This document shows positions 8,975 through 17,701 of a stretch of 33,469 bases of DNA, in pieces (positions within the stretch are counted from its first letter, which is position 1; every line of letters starts with the position of its first letter). This DNA comes from Pseudomonas sp. S37. Lineage in GTDB: Bacteria > Pseudomonadota > Gammaproteobacteria > Pseudomonadales > Pseudomonadaceae. Where the stretch lies: NCBI RefSeq assembly GCF_016658545.1, contig NZ_JACVZC010000065.1:1-33469 (forward strand). Direction: 5' to 3'. A program made the translations under genes and the position numbers. The notes under the pieces are model-generated. The model was given only the letters and a program-made list of their open reading frames with translations, made no database searches and was not told the DNA's origin.

Positions 8975-9289
8975 TTATTCGGCACTGCAGTTCAAGGCGA
9001 TTCGCAGTTTGATGATCTGCCGGTTGAATTTGGCAGTGACATCGACGCTTTTACCGGCCGGCACATTCACCCGGCGCACCCGCGGCGCCTCCGGGCCATT
9101 GCGGAACGTCACCTTGCACGCCGCCGGGACTTGCCCATAGTTGTTGAGGGTGATGGCGCCAATGTCGTAGGCGGTGTCGTAGGCCGTGTAGTCGAGCTTG
9201 ACCCCGGTCAGCTCCTTCTCTACATCGATGGGATAAGCCATGGCCCCGAGGGGCAGGCACATCAGTATTGCCGCACAACATTTCTTCAT
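8975..9289 (-). CDS. small exported protein of unknown function
   Basis: I start at the ATG at 9289 (104 residues, MKKCCAAILMCLPLGAMAYP) because AAGGAG lies about nine bases upstream. An upstream start at 9307 would disrupt the signal peptide. Residues 1-18 are a signal peptide. The mature part is beta-rich (LTGVKLDYTAYDTAYDIG, then VTFRNGPEAPRVRRVNVPAG) with two cysteines (AACKVTF and LNCSAE) likely to form a disulfide. I recall homologues in Pseudomonas that carry a phosphoglycerate-kinase name. The protein is far too small for that, and no kinase motif is present. It is divergent from lysR, 49 bp apart. Confidence 0.75.
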   Translation of the reverse strand: MKKCCAAILMCLPLGAMAYPIDVEKELTGVKLDYTAYDTAYDIGAITLNNYGQVPAACKVTFRNGPEAPRVRRVNVPAGKSVDVTAKFNRQIIKLRIALNCSAE

Positions 9290-9294
9290 GGGCC

Positions 9295-9314
9295 GCGCTC
9301 CTTGCAAAGAGCGC
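9295..9314. promoter_or_regulatory. short dyad between lysR and the exported-protein gene
   Basis: GCGCTC and GAGCGC arms with an eight-base loop lie in the 49-bp divergent gap, where LysR-type regulators often bind. It also overlaps the ribosome site of the minus-strand gene, so the symmetry may be fortuitous. Confidence 0.25.
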
Positions 9315-9338
9315 AGCTTAGGACAACAGGAGCGAAAG

Positions 9339-10262
9339 ATGAAAGCGCCGCGCGTAACCCTTGACCAGTGGCGAACCCTGCAAGCAGTGGTCGATCACGG
9401 CGGGTTTGCCCAGGCTGCCGAGGCCTTGCACCGTTCGCAGTCATCGGTCAGCTATACCGTGGCGCGCATGCAGGAGCAACTGGGCGTGCCACTGTTGCGC
9501 ATCGACGGCCGCAAGGCGGTGTTGACCGAGGCCGGCAACGTGCTGCTGCGCCGCTCGCGCCACCTGGTCAAGCAGGCCAGCCAGCTTGAAGACCTCGCCC
9601 ACCACATGGAACAGGGCTGGGAGGCCGAAGTGCGCCTGGTGGTCGATGCCGCCTACCCCAGTGCCCGCCTGGTGCGCGCACTGGCCGCGTTCATGCCGCA
9701 AAGCCGCGGCTGCCGGGTGCGCCTGCGTGAAGAAGTGCTGTCTGGCGTGGAAGAAGTGATGCATGAAGGCATCGCCGACCTGGCCATCAGCAGCTACAGC
9801 ATCGGCGGTTATCTGGGCGCCGAGCTGAGCGCGGTGGAGTTCGTCGCCGTCGCCCACCCCGAACACAGCCTGCACCGCCTGGGCCGTGAACTGACCTTCC
9901 AGGACCTGGAAAGCCAGTTGCAGGTGGTGATTCGCGACTCGGGCCGCGCACAGCCGCGCGACGTCGGCTGGCTGGGTGCCGAGCAGCGCTGGACCGTCGG
10001 CAGCCTGGGCACCGCCGCCACCTTTGTCAGCAGCGGCCTGGGCTTTGCCTGGCTGCCGCGGCATATGATCGAGCGCGAACTGCGCGAAGGCGTGCTCAAG
10101 CCATTGCCGCTGGATCAGGGTGGCAGCCGCCACCCACTGTTCTACCTTTATTCGAGCAAAGAGAAGACCCTGGGCCCGGCCACGCAGATTCTCATCGACC
10201 TGCTGCGCAATTTCGACACCGCGCCACTGGACGTGCCCTTCGCAGCCCCCCCACAAGCCTGA
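9339..10262 (+). CDS. LysR-family transcriptional regulator
   Basis: The ATG at 9339 follows AGGAG by eight bases and gives 307 residues. The N-terminal winged helix-turn-helix reads TLQAVVDHGGFAQAAEALHRSQSSVSYTVARMQEQLGVPLL, at about residues 12-52, the standard LysR pattern. A periplasmic-binding-like effector domain follows (from about residue 90). Overall length is usual for the family. It is divergent from a small exported-protein gene and is followed after 13 bp by an alpha/beta hydrolase, so it may control either. The effector is unknown. Confidence 0.9.
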   Translation: MKAPRVTLDQWRTLQAVVDHGGFAQAAEALHRSQSSVSYTVARMQEQLGVPLLRIDGRKAVLTEAGNVLLRRSRHLVKQASQLEDLAHHMEQGWEAEVRLVVDAAYPSARLVRALAAFMPQSRGCRVRLREEVLSGVEEVMHEGIADLAISSYSIGGYLGAELSAVEFVAVAHPEHSLHRLGRELTFQDLESQLQVVIRDSGRAQPRDVGWLGAEQRWTVGSLGTAATFVSSGLGFAWLPRHMIERELREGVLKPLPLDQGGSRHPLFYLYSSKEKTLGPATQILIDLLRNFDTAPLDVPFAAPPQA

Positions 10263-10275
10263 GAGGACCGCGCCC

Positions 10276-11088
10276 ATGGCCTATTTCGAACACGAAGGAT
10301 GCGCACTGCATTACCAGGAATATGGCCAGGGCGAACCGCTGGTGTTGCTGCACGGGCTGGGCTCCAGCTGCCAGGACTGGGAGCTTCAGGTGCCGCTGCT
10401 GAGCCAGCACTACCGGGTGATCCTCATGGACATTCGCGGCCACGGCCGCTCCGACAAGCCGCGTGACGGTTACCAGATCGCCACCTTCAGTGCCGACCTG
10501 CTGGCCCTGCTCGAACACCTGCACACCGGCCCGGTACATTTCGTCGGCCTGTCCATGGGCGGCATGGTCGGCTTCCAGTTTGCCGTCGACCACCCGCAGT
10601 GGCTGCGCAGCCTGTGCATCGTCAACAGCGCCCCCGAGGTCAAGCGCCGCACCCGCAGTGACTGGCTGTGGTGGCTCAAGCGCTGGGGCCTGGCGCGTAT
10701 CCTCAGTGTCGAAACCGTCGGCAAGGGGCTGGCCGAGCGGCTGTTCCCCAAACCCCAGCAAGCCGACCTGCGGCAGAAGATGGCGCAGCGCTGGGCGCGC
10801 AACGACAAGCGCGCCTACCTGAAGAGCTTCGACGCCATCGTCGACTGGGGTGTACAGGAACGCATCGGCCAGATCCACTGTCCTACCCTCATCATTGCCG
10901 CCGACCACGATTACACCCCGATACAACTGAAACAGCGCTACGTCGCCCTGATGCCCAACGCCAGGCTGGTGGTGGTCGACGATTCGCGGCACGCTACGCC
11001 CCTCGATCAACCCGAGGTCTTCAACCAGACCCTGCTGCAATTCCTCGCAGCCGCTTCCACCTCTCAAGGATCTTTGAGCCCATGCTGA
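10276..11088 (+). CDS. alpha/beta-fold hydrolase
   Basis: The ATG at 10276 has GAGAGG upstream and lies 13 bp after the lysR stop. The 270-residue protein shows the oxyanion HGLG (residues 26-29), the nucleophile elbow GLSMGG with Ser93, a probable acid at Asp212 (AADHDYTP) and a probable His239 (SRHATPLDQP), so the triad is intact. A cap region lies between roughly 125 and 190. The family includes esterases and 3-oxoadipate enol-lactonase-like enzymes. The substrate is unknown. Its stop codon overlaps the start of ppiA (ATGCTGA), which indicates translational coupling. Confidence 0.88.
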   Translation: MAYFEHEGCALHYQEYGQGEPLVLLHGLGSSCQDWELQVPLLSQHYRVILMDIRGHGRSDKPRDGYQIATFSADLLALLEHLHTGPVHFVGLSMGGMVGFQFAVDHPQWLRSLCIVNSAPEVKRRTRSDWLWWLKRWGLARILSVETVGKGLAERLFPKPQQADLRQKMAQRWARNDKRAYLKSFDAIVDWGVQERIGQIHCPTLIIAADHDYTPIQLKQRYVALMPNARLVVVDDSRHATPLDQPEVFNQTLLQFLAAASTSQGSLSPC

Positions 11089-11639
11089 AAAAACTCCTGC
11101 TCACCGCCTGCTCGGTCGCCTTCGCCACCAGCGTCATGGCCTCCGACAAGACCCCGCACGTTTTGCTGGACACCAGCTTCGGCCAGGTCGAGATCGAACT
11201 GAACGCCGAAAAGGCGCCGCTGAGCACCAAGAATTTCCTGCAATACGTCGACAGTGGTTTCTACAACAACACCATCTTCCATCGGGTAATCCCGGGGTTC
11301 ATGGTCCAGGGCGGCGGCTTCACTGACCAGATGGTGCAGAAAAACACCCAGGACCCGATCAGGAACGAAGCCAGCAACGGCCTGTTGAACACCCGGGGCA
11401 CCTTGTCGATGGCGCGCACCTCGGACCCGAACTCGGCCACCAGCCAGTTCTTCATCAACGTGGCCGACAACGACTTCCTCAACCCGGGGCGTGACCGTGG
11501 CTATGCCGTGTTCGGCAAGGTGACCAAGGGCATGGAGGTGGTCGACCAGATCGTCAACTCGCCAACCACCATCAAGAAAGGCATGCGCGATGTACCGGCC
11601 GACCCGGTCTACATCAAGTCGGCCAAACGCATCGACTGA
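11082..11639 (+). CDS. ppiA: periplasmic cyclophilin-type peptidyl-prolyl isomerase
   Basis: The 185-residue protein has a signal peptide (MLKKLLLTACSVAFATSVMA, cut near residue 20) and then a complete cyclophilin domain: VEIELNAEKAPLSTKNFLQY, FHRVIPGFMVQGGGF, LSMARTSDPNSATSQFFINV and YAVFGKVTKGMEVVD. The catalytic Arg in FHRVIPGF and the QFFIN core are present. It catalyses cis-trans isomerisation of prolyl bonds in periplasmic proteins. Its start overlaps the hydrolase stop by seven bases, so it belongs to the lysR-hydrolase run. Confidence 0.93.
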   Translation: MLKKLLLTACSVAFATSVMASDKTPHVLLDTSFGQVEIELNAEKAPLSTKNFLQYVDSGFYNNTIFHRVIPGFMVQGGGFTDQMVQKNTQDPIRNEASNGLLNTRGTLSMARTSDPNSATSQFFINVADNDFLNPGRDRGYAVFGKVTKGMEVVDQIVNSPTTIKKGMRDVPADPVYIKSAKRID

Positions 11640-11690
11640 CCGCAGGCTGCACAGGGACGTGCAACCGCCTGAGGGCCGGAGGGAACAGGA

Positions 11691-13535
11691 GTGTCGTTAC
11701 CCATGCTGTACCGCCGTTTTGAACAGCTGATCGATATCTTTCGCGAAGCCCCCACTGAATCGCCACCCACCACCGTGTGGCCGTTCTACCTGTATTACCT
11801 GCGCCAGGTATGGCCCAGTTTCCTCGCCTTGCTGGTGGTCGGCCTGTTCGCCTCGCTGATCGAGGTGGCGATGTTCAGCTACCTCAGCCGCATCATCGAC
11901 CTGGCCCAGGGCACGCCCAACGCCAACTTCTTCAGCGAGCACAGTGGCGAGCTGATCTGGATGCTGGTGGTGATCCTGCTGCTGCGGCCAGTGTTCTTCG
12001 GCCTGCACGACCTGCTGGTGCACCAGACCATCAACCCCGGCATGACCAGCCTGATCCGCTGGCAAAACCACACCTACGTGCTCAAGCAGAGCCTGAACTT
12101 CTTCCAGAGCGACTTTGCCGGGCGCATCGCCCAGCGCATCATGCAGACCGGCAACTCGCTGCGTGATTCTGCCGTGCAGGCGGTGGACGCGTTATGGCAC
12201 GTGCTGATCTACGCCATCACCTCGCTGGTGCTGTTCGCCGAGGCCGACTGGCGCCTGATGCTGCCGCTGCTGGTGTGGATCGTCGGCTACATCGCCGCAC
12301 TGTTCTACTTCGTGCCACGGGTGAAGGAACGCTCGGTGATCTCTTCCGACGCCCGTTCCAAGCTGATGGGGCGTATCGTCGATGGCTACACCAACATCGC
12401 CACCCTGAAGCTGTTCGCCCACACCGACTACGAGCAGCAATACGCCCGCGAAGCGATCCGTGAACAGACCGAGAAAACCCAGTTGGCGTCGCGCGTGGTC
12501 ACCAGCATGGATGTGGTCATCACCACCCTCAACGGCTTGCTGGTGGTCACCACCACGGGCCTGGCGCTGTGGTTGTGGAGCCAGTCGCTGATCACCGTCG
12601 GCGCCATCGCCCTGGCCACCGGCCTGGTGATCCGCATCGTCAACATGTCGGGCTGGATCATGTGGGTGGTCAACGGCATCTTCGAGAACATCGGCATGGT
12701 CCAGGACGGCCTGCAGACCATCGCCCAGCCGGTCACCGTCACCGACCGGCCCAATGCCCCGCCGCTCAAGGTAAGCCGCGGCGCGGTGCGTTTCGATGAC
12801 GTCGACTTCCATTACGGCAAGGCCGCCAATGTCATCGAAGGGCTGAACCTGGACATCCGCCCGGGCGAGAAAATCGGCCTGATCGGCCCGTCCGGGGCCG
12901 GCAAGTCGACCCTGGTCAACCTGCTGCTGCGCCTGTACGACGTGCAAGGCGGGCGCATCCTGATCGACGGCCAGGACATTGCCGAAGTCAGCCAGGCCAG
13001 CCTGCGCGCGCAGATTGGCATGATCACCCAGGACACCTCGCTGCTGCACCGTTCGATCCGTGACAACCTGCTGTACGGCCGCCCCGGTGCCAGTGACGCA
13101 GAGCTGCTGGAAGCTGTGCGCCGTGCGCGGGCGGACGAGTTCATTCCGCAGCTGTCGGATGCCCAGGGCCGCACTGGCTTCGATGCCCATGTCGGTGAGC
13201 GTGGGGTGAAATTGTCGGGTGGCCAGCGCCAGCGCATCGCCATTGCCCGCGTGCTGCTGAAGAATGCGCCGATCCTGATCATGGACGAAGCCACTTCGGC
13301 GCTGGACTCGGAGGTGGAGGCGGCGATCCAGGAAAGCCTGGAGACGCTGATGCAGGGCAAGACAGTGATCGCCATTGCCCACCGGCTTTCCACCATTGCC
13401 CGGATGGACCGGCTGGTGGTGCTGGACAAGGGGCGGATTGTCGAGAGTGGCAGCCACAGTGAGCTGCTGGAGCAACAGGGGCTGTATGCCCGGTTGTGGC
13501 ACCACCAGACCGGCGGGTTTGTCGGGGTTGACTGA
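11691..13535 (+). CDS. ABC-type exporter, fused membrane and ATPase domains
   Basis: The 614-residue half-transporter has a six-helix exporter domain (about 40-335) and an ATPase domain (about 360-605). It shows Walker A GPSGAGKST at 399-407, Q-loop near 447, signature LSGGQ at 508-512, Walker B ILIMDE ending at 533 and the switch His564. This ABCB-like layout exports lipids, drugs or peptides as a homodimer. The substrate is unknown. The start is GTG at 11691 with GGAGG eight bases upstream; an ATG at 11703 is the alternative. It follows ppiA by 51 bp and may be cotranscribed. Confidence 0.9.
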   Translation: MSLPMLYRRFEQLIDIFREAPTESPPTTVWPFYLYYLRQVWPSFLALLVVGLFASLIEVAMFSYLSRIIDLAQGTPNANFFSEHSGELIWMLVVILLLRPVFFGLHDLLVHQTINPGMTSLIRWQNHTYVLKQSLNFFQSDFAGRIAQRIMQTGNSLRDSAVQAVDALWHVLIYAITSLVLFAEADWRLMLPLLVWIVGYIAALFYFVPRVKERSVISSDARSKLMGRIVDGYTNIATLKLFAHTDYEQQYAREAIREQTEKTQLASRVVTSMDVVITTLNGLLVVTTTGLALWLWSQSLITVGAIALATGLVIRIVNMSGWIMWVVNGIFENIGMVQDGLQTIAQPVTVTDRPNAPPLKVSRGAVRFDDVDFHYGKAANVIEGLNLDIRPGEKIGLIGPSGAGKSTLVNLLLRLYDVQGGRILIDGQDIAEVSQASLRAQIGMITQDTSLLHRSIRDNLLYGRPGASDAELLEAVRRARADEFIPQLSDAQGRTGFDAHVGERGVKLSGGQRQRIAIARVLLKNAPILIMDEATSALDSEVEAAIQESLETLMQGKTVIAIAHRLSTIARMDRLVVLDKGRIVESGSHSELLEQQGLYARLWHHQTGGFVGVD

Positions 13536-13537
13536 GA

Positions 13538-13647
13538 CCTGTGCCGGCCTCTTCGCGGGTAAACCCGCTCCTACATTGACCGCACAAATTTTAGGTTTGT
13601 GCGGTCCCTTGTAGGAGCGGGTTTACCCGCGAAAGGGCCGGCACAGG
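13538..13647. repeat. REP inverted pair
   Basis: Two REP units with TGTGCCGGCC outer ends face each other around GACCGCACAAA/TTTGTGCGGTC, so the spacer extends the hairpin almost to the loop. The pair lies between the convergent ABC transporter and GNAT genes and may act as a bidirectional transcription end. Confidence 0.92.
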
Positions 13648-13660
13648 CAACAAAAATCCC

Positions 13661-14788
13661 TCAGTCCCGCCGATAAGGCAACATCCCCCGCGCCTCCTCG
13701 GCATACCCCCTCACCCCTTCCCGCTCCTGCACCAGGAAGTCCTCCACCGCCCGCCGCAACCCCGGGTGCAGCAGGTAATGCCACGAACGCGTCAGCACCG
13801 GCTCGAACCCGCGTATCAGCTTGTGCTCACCCTGCGCCCCGGCATCAAACCGCTGCAACCCTTCGGCAATGGCAAACTCCATGCCTTGGTAGAAGCACGT
13901 CTCGAAGTGCAGCCGGTCAAATTCATCCAGGCAGCCCCAGTAACGGCCAAACAAGCTATCGCCACCCACAAGGCTCAGGGCCATCGCCACATCCCGCCCA
14001 CCCTGGCGTGCCATCACCACGCGCACCGCTTCGGGCATGCGCTCGGCCAGCAGGCTGAAGAATTCGCGGGTCAGGTACGGCGCACGGCGGCGTACCGCAT
14101 AGGTGTTGGCGTAACACAGGAAGACGAAATCCCACTGCGCTTCATCCAGCTCGTCGCCACGGTACCAGCGAAAATCGATGCCCTGCTCTGCCACCTGCTC
14201 GCGCTCCTTGCGCATCTGCTTGCGCTTGCGTGAGCTGAGGCAGTCGAGAAAGTCCTGAAAGTCGCGGTAGCCGTGATTGCGCCAATGAAACTGGCAGCCC
14301 AGCCGCTCCATCCAGCCCGGCAAGCTGGCCATCTGCGCATCCAGCTGCGGGTCGGTGAAGTTGATGTGTGCCCCCGACAGTCCGCCCTTGTTCAGGTACT
14401 CCGGCAACGCCTGCAACATCAGCAGGCCATCGGCCGGGTCGCTGGCCAGCAGGCGCGGGCCGCTGACCGGGCTGAACGGCACCGCGCCGAGCAGCTTGGG
14501 GTAATAGGCAATGCCGGCACGCTCACAGGCGTCGGCCCAGCCATGGTCGAACACATACTCGCCAAACGAGTGCCACTTGCGATAGGCCGGCAACAGCGCC
14601 CGCACCTGGCCGTCACGCTCCAGCACCAGGTGTTCGGCAGCCCAACCGGTGTTGCGCGCCACACTGCCGCTGTCCTCCATGGCACTGAGAAACGCATGGC
14701 GCAGGAACGGTTGGCCGGTCGGCACCAGGGCGTCCCAGGTGGCCGCCGGAAGATCACGCAAATGGGCAAGGCTGTACAGGCTGGTCAC
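13661..14788 (-). CDS. FemAB/GNAT-like acyltransferase-fold protein (COG3146 type)
   Basis: I take GTG at 14788 (375 residues, beginning TSLYSLAHLRDLPAATWDAL). A TTG start at 14845 would add 19 residues of unconvincing sequence. Typical features of this proteobacterial family are TGQPFLRHAFLSAMEDSGSV near the N-terminus, then the basic stretch SSRKRKQMRKEREQV, and a C-terminal part with GRYWGCLDEFDRLHFETCFYQGMEFAI and AQGEHKLIRGFEP. Such proteins have the double-GNAT fold of FemAB-like peptidyltransferases. Their substrate is not established. The gene is convergent to the ABC transporter. Confidence 0.8.
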   Translation of the reverse strand: MTSLYSLAHLRDLPAATWDALVPTGQPFLRHAFLSAMEDSGSVARNTGWAAEHLVLERDGQVRALLPAYRKWHSFGEYVFDHGWADACERAGIAYYPKLLGAVPFSPVSGPRLLASDPADGLLMLQALPEYLNKGGLSGAHINFTDPQLDAQMASLPGWMERLGCQFHWRNHGYRDFQDFLDCLSSRKRKQMRKEREQVAEQGIDFRWYRGDELDEAQWDFVFLCYANTYAVRRRAPYLTREFFSLLAERMPEAVRVVMARQGGRDVAMALSLVGGDSLFGRYWGCLDEFDRLHFETCFYQGMEFAIAEGLQRFDAGAQGEHKLIRGFEPVLTRSWHYLLHPGLRRAVEDFLVQEREGVRGYAEEARGMLPYRRD

Positions 14789-15050
14789 GGTTTCGACTCG
14801 CTGTCTGAAGGCCTTCAGTATCCCCAAGGAAGGCCCGACACTCAAATGACGAACGCCGGCCTGATCCTTTTATTCTCAATTACTTAACAACAGTGCCACT
14901 AATTAGACATTAATCTGTCATTGGCCCCCGCAATACTTGCGCCTGTTTTCCGGAACCCCAGAACCTGTCTATTCAGGCCCTTTCCGAAGACATGCCAACG
15001 CAGGGGCAGGCGCTTGAGCCTCCCCCATTTTTTTCAGTAGGGAGAACCTT

Positions 15051-16295
15051 ATGCGTCTTGTTTCTACACTTACCGGAGTGAGCCTCACCGGCATGATGCT
15101 GGCTCTGAGCGCCCCGGCCAGTGCTGCTGTCGACGCCAAGCTGCTCGAAATGCTCCGCGCCAACGGCTCGATCAACCAGGCGCAGTACAACGAACTGCAG
15201 GGCGACCTGGCAAAAGAAACCAAGGAAAAGGCCGACCAGAAAGCTCAGTCCGAACGTATGAGCTCCTTTGAACAAAAAGTGGCATGGGCCGCCAAGACCC
15301 AGATCAAGGGTGATGTGCGCCTGCGTTACGAAGACGTCAACGTCGACAACCCGATCGCCCGCAGTGGCAACCAGGACCGTGAGCGCGTACGTGCCCGTGT
15401 CGGTTTCTACAGCGAGATCAACCCGCAAGTCGACGCCGGCGTGCGCGTGGCCACCGGTAGCAGCGCCGATGCCCGCTCGACCAACCAGAGCCTGGACAAC
15501 TACTTCGAGAAGAAATCGCTGTGGGTCGACCTGGCCTACCTCGACTGGCACCCGACTGCCGTGCCTAACCTGCACCTGATCGGCGGCAAGATGAACCAGC
15601 CGTGGGTGAGCATGGGCGACATCATCTGGGACAGCGACATCAACCCGGAAGGTGTGGCAGCGACCTACAAGATGAACGTTGGCCCAGCTGAAGTATTCGG
15701 CAGCCTCGGTCACTACAACCTGAAAGACAACGTCGACGGCGACGGCGTGCAGTTCAAGCACGACGCTCAGCTGTACGCTGGCCAGTTGGGTACCAAGTTC
15801 AACGCAGCTGACACCGTCAAGGTTACCGTGGGCGGCAGTATCTACGGCTACGACAACGACAAGGCTTCGGCCGCCCTGGCCTCGCTGGGCAACACCACCA
15901 ACGAGTTCAACCTGGTGGAAGGCTTCGGTCAGATCGACTTCACCGGCTTCGCCATCCCACTGTCGGCTTACGGCCAGTTCGTCAAGAACACCGAAAGCAC
16001 CGACGGCAAGGACAAAGCCTGGCTGGCCGGCTTGAAGACCAAGGTTGGCGCCTGGAGCCTGGACTACAACTACCGCGACGTGCAGCGTAACGGTGTGGTC
16101 AGCCTGTTCACCGACTCTGACTTCGGTGCCGGCTTCACCGGTTCCCGTGGCCACAAGTTCAAGGTCGGTTATGAAATCGACAAGAACTTCGGTGTAGGTG
16201 CAACCTACCTGATGGCCAAGACCGACTACTCCAACCTGCCGAACAGCAATGCTGACGTAGACACCCTGCAGGTAGACCTGGAAGCCAAGTTCTAA
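15051..16295 (+). CDS. outer-membrane porin
   Basis: The 414-residue protein has a signal peptide (cut after APASA, residue 25), a short helical N-terminal segment with repeated Lys/Glu (about 45-75) and then alternating strands typical of a 16-stranded or similar barrel (VRLRYEDVNVDN, RVRARVGFYSEI, VTVGGSIYGYDND). It ends in phenylalanine, the usual outer-membrane assembly signal (LQVDLEAKF). This fits the putative porins of Pseudomonas. The solute is unknown. AGGGAGA lies before the ATG, the 5' region is long, and a strong terminator follows, so it is monocistronic and probably well expressed. Confidence 0.88.
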   Translation: MRLVSTLTGVSLTGMMLALSAPASAAVDAKLLEMLRANGSINQAQYNELQGDLAKETKEKADQKAQSERMSSFEQKVAWAAKTQIKGDVRLRYEDVNVDNPIARSGNQDRERVRARVGFYSEINPQVDAGVRVATGSSADARSTNQSLDNYFEKKSLWVDLAYLDWHPTAVPNLHLIGGKMNQPWVSMGDIIWDSDINPEGVAATYKMNVGPAEVFGSLGHYNLKDNVDGDGVQFKHDAQLYAGQLGTKFNAADTVKVTVGGSIYGYDNDKASAALASLGNTTNEFNLVEGFGQIDFTGFAIPLSAYGQFVKNTESTDGKDKAWLAGLKTKVGAWSLDYNYRDVQRNGVVSLFTDSDFGAGFTGSRGHKFKVGYEIDKNFGVGATYLMAKTDYSNLPNSNADVDTLQVDLEAKF

Positions 16296-16323
16296 GCAAC
16301 ACCCTCCTCTGCTTCACACTGCA

Positions 16324-16365
16324 GCGGGAAATGCCGACCCCATCCGGCGTTTCCCGCTTTTTTTT
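16324..16365 (+). terminator. Rho-independent terminator of the porin gene
   Basis: A 13-bp stem (GCGGGAAATGCCG with CGGCGTTTCCCGC, one G-U pair) and eight-base loop are followed by eight T residues, 28 bp past the porin stop. Confidence 0.95.
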
Positions 16366-16381
16366 GCCTGGCAGAAATGCA

Positions 16382-16486
16382 TCCGGCCTCTTCGCGGGTG
16401 AACCCGCTCCCACAAAGACATCACAACTTTCGAATATTGTGGCGTCCCTGTGGGAGCGGGTTTACCCGCGAAGAGGCCGGAACAGG
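16382..16486. repeat. REP inverted pair
   Basis: Opposed REP units at 16382-16413 and 16448-16486 lie between the porin terminator and the convergent ketoacyl-synthase gene. CACAA/TTGTG in the spacer adds to the hairpin. Confidence 0.92.
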
Positions 16487-16497
16487 TGCCGGATAAA

Positions 16498-17619
16498 TCA
16501 GCGCTTGCGCAGAATCACACTACCAATCGAATACCCCGCCCCAAAAGAGCTCAACACGCCCAGCGAGCCCTTGGCCAGGTCATCCTGGTACAGGTGGAAA
16601 GCAATCACCGACCCTGCCGAGCTGGTGTTGGCATAGCGGTCGAGAATCACCGGTGCATCTTGCTCGGCCACTTCACGCCCCAGCAGTTTCTTGACGATCA
16701 GGTGGTTCATGCTGAGGTTGGCCTGGTGCAGCCAGAAGCGCTTCACATCACTCGGTTGCAGGCCGTTTTCCTGCAGGTGCTCACCGATCAGCTCGGCCAC
16801 CTTCGGGCACACTTCGCGGAACACCTTGCGGCCTTCCTGGATGAACAGCTTGTCTGCTGCGCCTTCGCCCTCTTCCGCCGCACGATTAAGGAAACCGAAG
16901 TTGTTGCGGATGTTGTTGGAGAACTCGGTCCACAGCTTGCTGCTGACGATGTCGAACTGGTGCGCCGAGGTGGCCTTGTCGGCACGCTCCAACAGCACCG
17001 CCGTGGCGGCATCACCAAAGATGAAGTGGCTGTCACGGTCGCGGAAGTTCAGGTGGCCGGTGCACACCTCGGGGTTGACCATCAGCACCGCGCGCGCCTG
17101 GCCCAGGGCCACGCTGTTGGCGGCGGTCTGGATGCCGAAGGTGGCCGATGAGCAGGCCACGTTCATGTCGAAGGCAAAGCCCTGGATGCCCAGCGCCTGC
17201 TGCACTTCAATGGCGATGGCCGGGTACGGGCGTTGCAAGTTGGAGCAGGCGACGATCACCCCGTCGACATCCGCCGCGGTGCGGCCGGCGCGCTCCAGGG
17301 CCTGGCGGGCAGCAGCCACGGCCATTTCGCAGAGCACCGACGGCTCGTCGTTGCTGCGCTCTGGCAGGCGCGGCTTCATGCGCTGCGGGTCGAGGATGCC
17401 GGCCTTGTCCATCACGAAGCGGCTCTTGATGCCCGAGGCCTTTTCGATGAACGCCGCATCGGACAACGGCGCGGCTTCGACTTCGCCGCGCTCGATGGCG
17501 GCGGCGTTGTCCTGGTTGAACTGCTGCGACCAGGCGTTGAAGGAGGCCACCAGTTCTTCGTTGGAGATGCTCTGGGCCGGGGTGTACAGGCCGGTGCCGC
17601 TGATCACGACGTTATGCAC
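16498..17619 (-). CDS. beta-ketoacyl-ACP synthase III family enzyme (FabH-like)
   Basis: I choose GTG at 17619 with AGAGGA about six bases upstream (373 residues). A TTG at 17637 lacks this site. The catalytic triad of KAS III is complete: Cys156 in NVACSSATFG, His298 in WLHQANL and Asn331 in RYANTSS. It is longer than E. coli FabH (about 317) and matches the long pseudomonad group that includes P. aeruginosa PA3286, reported to condense octanoyl-CoA with malonyl-ACP and so return beta-oxidation products to synthesis. That activity is inferred here. A perfect dyad 62-77 bp upstream is a likely operator. Confidence 0.88.
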   Translation of the reverse strand: MHNVVISGTGLYTPAQSISNEELVASFNAWSQQFNQDNAAAIERGEVEAAPLSDAAFIEKASGIKSRFVMDKAGILDPQRMKPRLPERSNDEPSVLCEMAVAAARQALERAGRTAADVDGVIVACSNLQRPYPAIAIEVQQALGIQGFAFDMNVACSSATFGIQTAANSVALGQARAVLMVNPEVCTGHLNFRDRDSHFIFGDAATAVLLERADKATSAHQFDIVSSKLWTEFSNNIRNNFGFLNRAAEEGEGAADKLFIQEGRKVFREVCPKVAELIGEHLQENGLQPSDVKRFWLHQANLSMNHLIVKKLLGREVAEQDAPVILDRYANTSSAGSVIAFHLYQDDLAKGSLGVLSSFGAGYSIGSVILRKR

Positions 17620-17680
17620 GGTCGTTCCTCTGGTCAAAGGCCATCGCCACGGGGCGCTGGCTGGGAATATGACGGTTTAG

Positions 17681-17696
17681 TGGCACTTTAGTGCCA
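17681..17696. promoter_or_regulatory. perfect 7+7 bp dyad upstream of the FabH-like gene
   Basis: TGGCACT-TT-AGTGCCA lies 62-77 bp before the GTG start. The minus-strand version begins TTGGCAC and could overlap a -35 box. Symmetry and position suggest a repressor or activator site. No matching regulator is identified in the window. Confidence 0.5.
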
Positions 17697-17701
17697 ATTT
17701 T

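Noticed and set aside
8975..9289. Phosphoglycerate-kinase identity for the small exported protein
   Set aside because: About 104 residues with a signal peptide cannot encode that 40-kDa enzyme, and no kinase motif is seen.
12192..13505. Minus-strand open frame of 437 codons opposite the ABC transporter
   Set aside because: Antisense to a gene with all ABC motifs intact; composition is typical of a shadow frame.
17681..17697. Sigma-54 promoter before the FabH-like gene (TTGGCAC...TGCC on the minus strand)
   Set aside because: The GG to GC spacing is nine bases, one short of the strict ten needed, and the sequence is better explained as a symmetric dyad.
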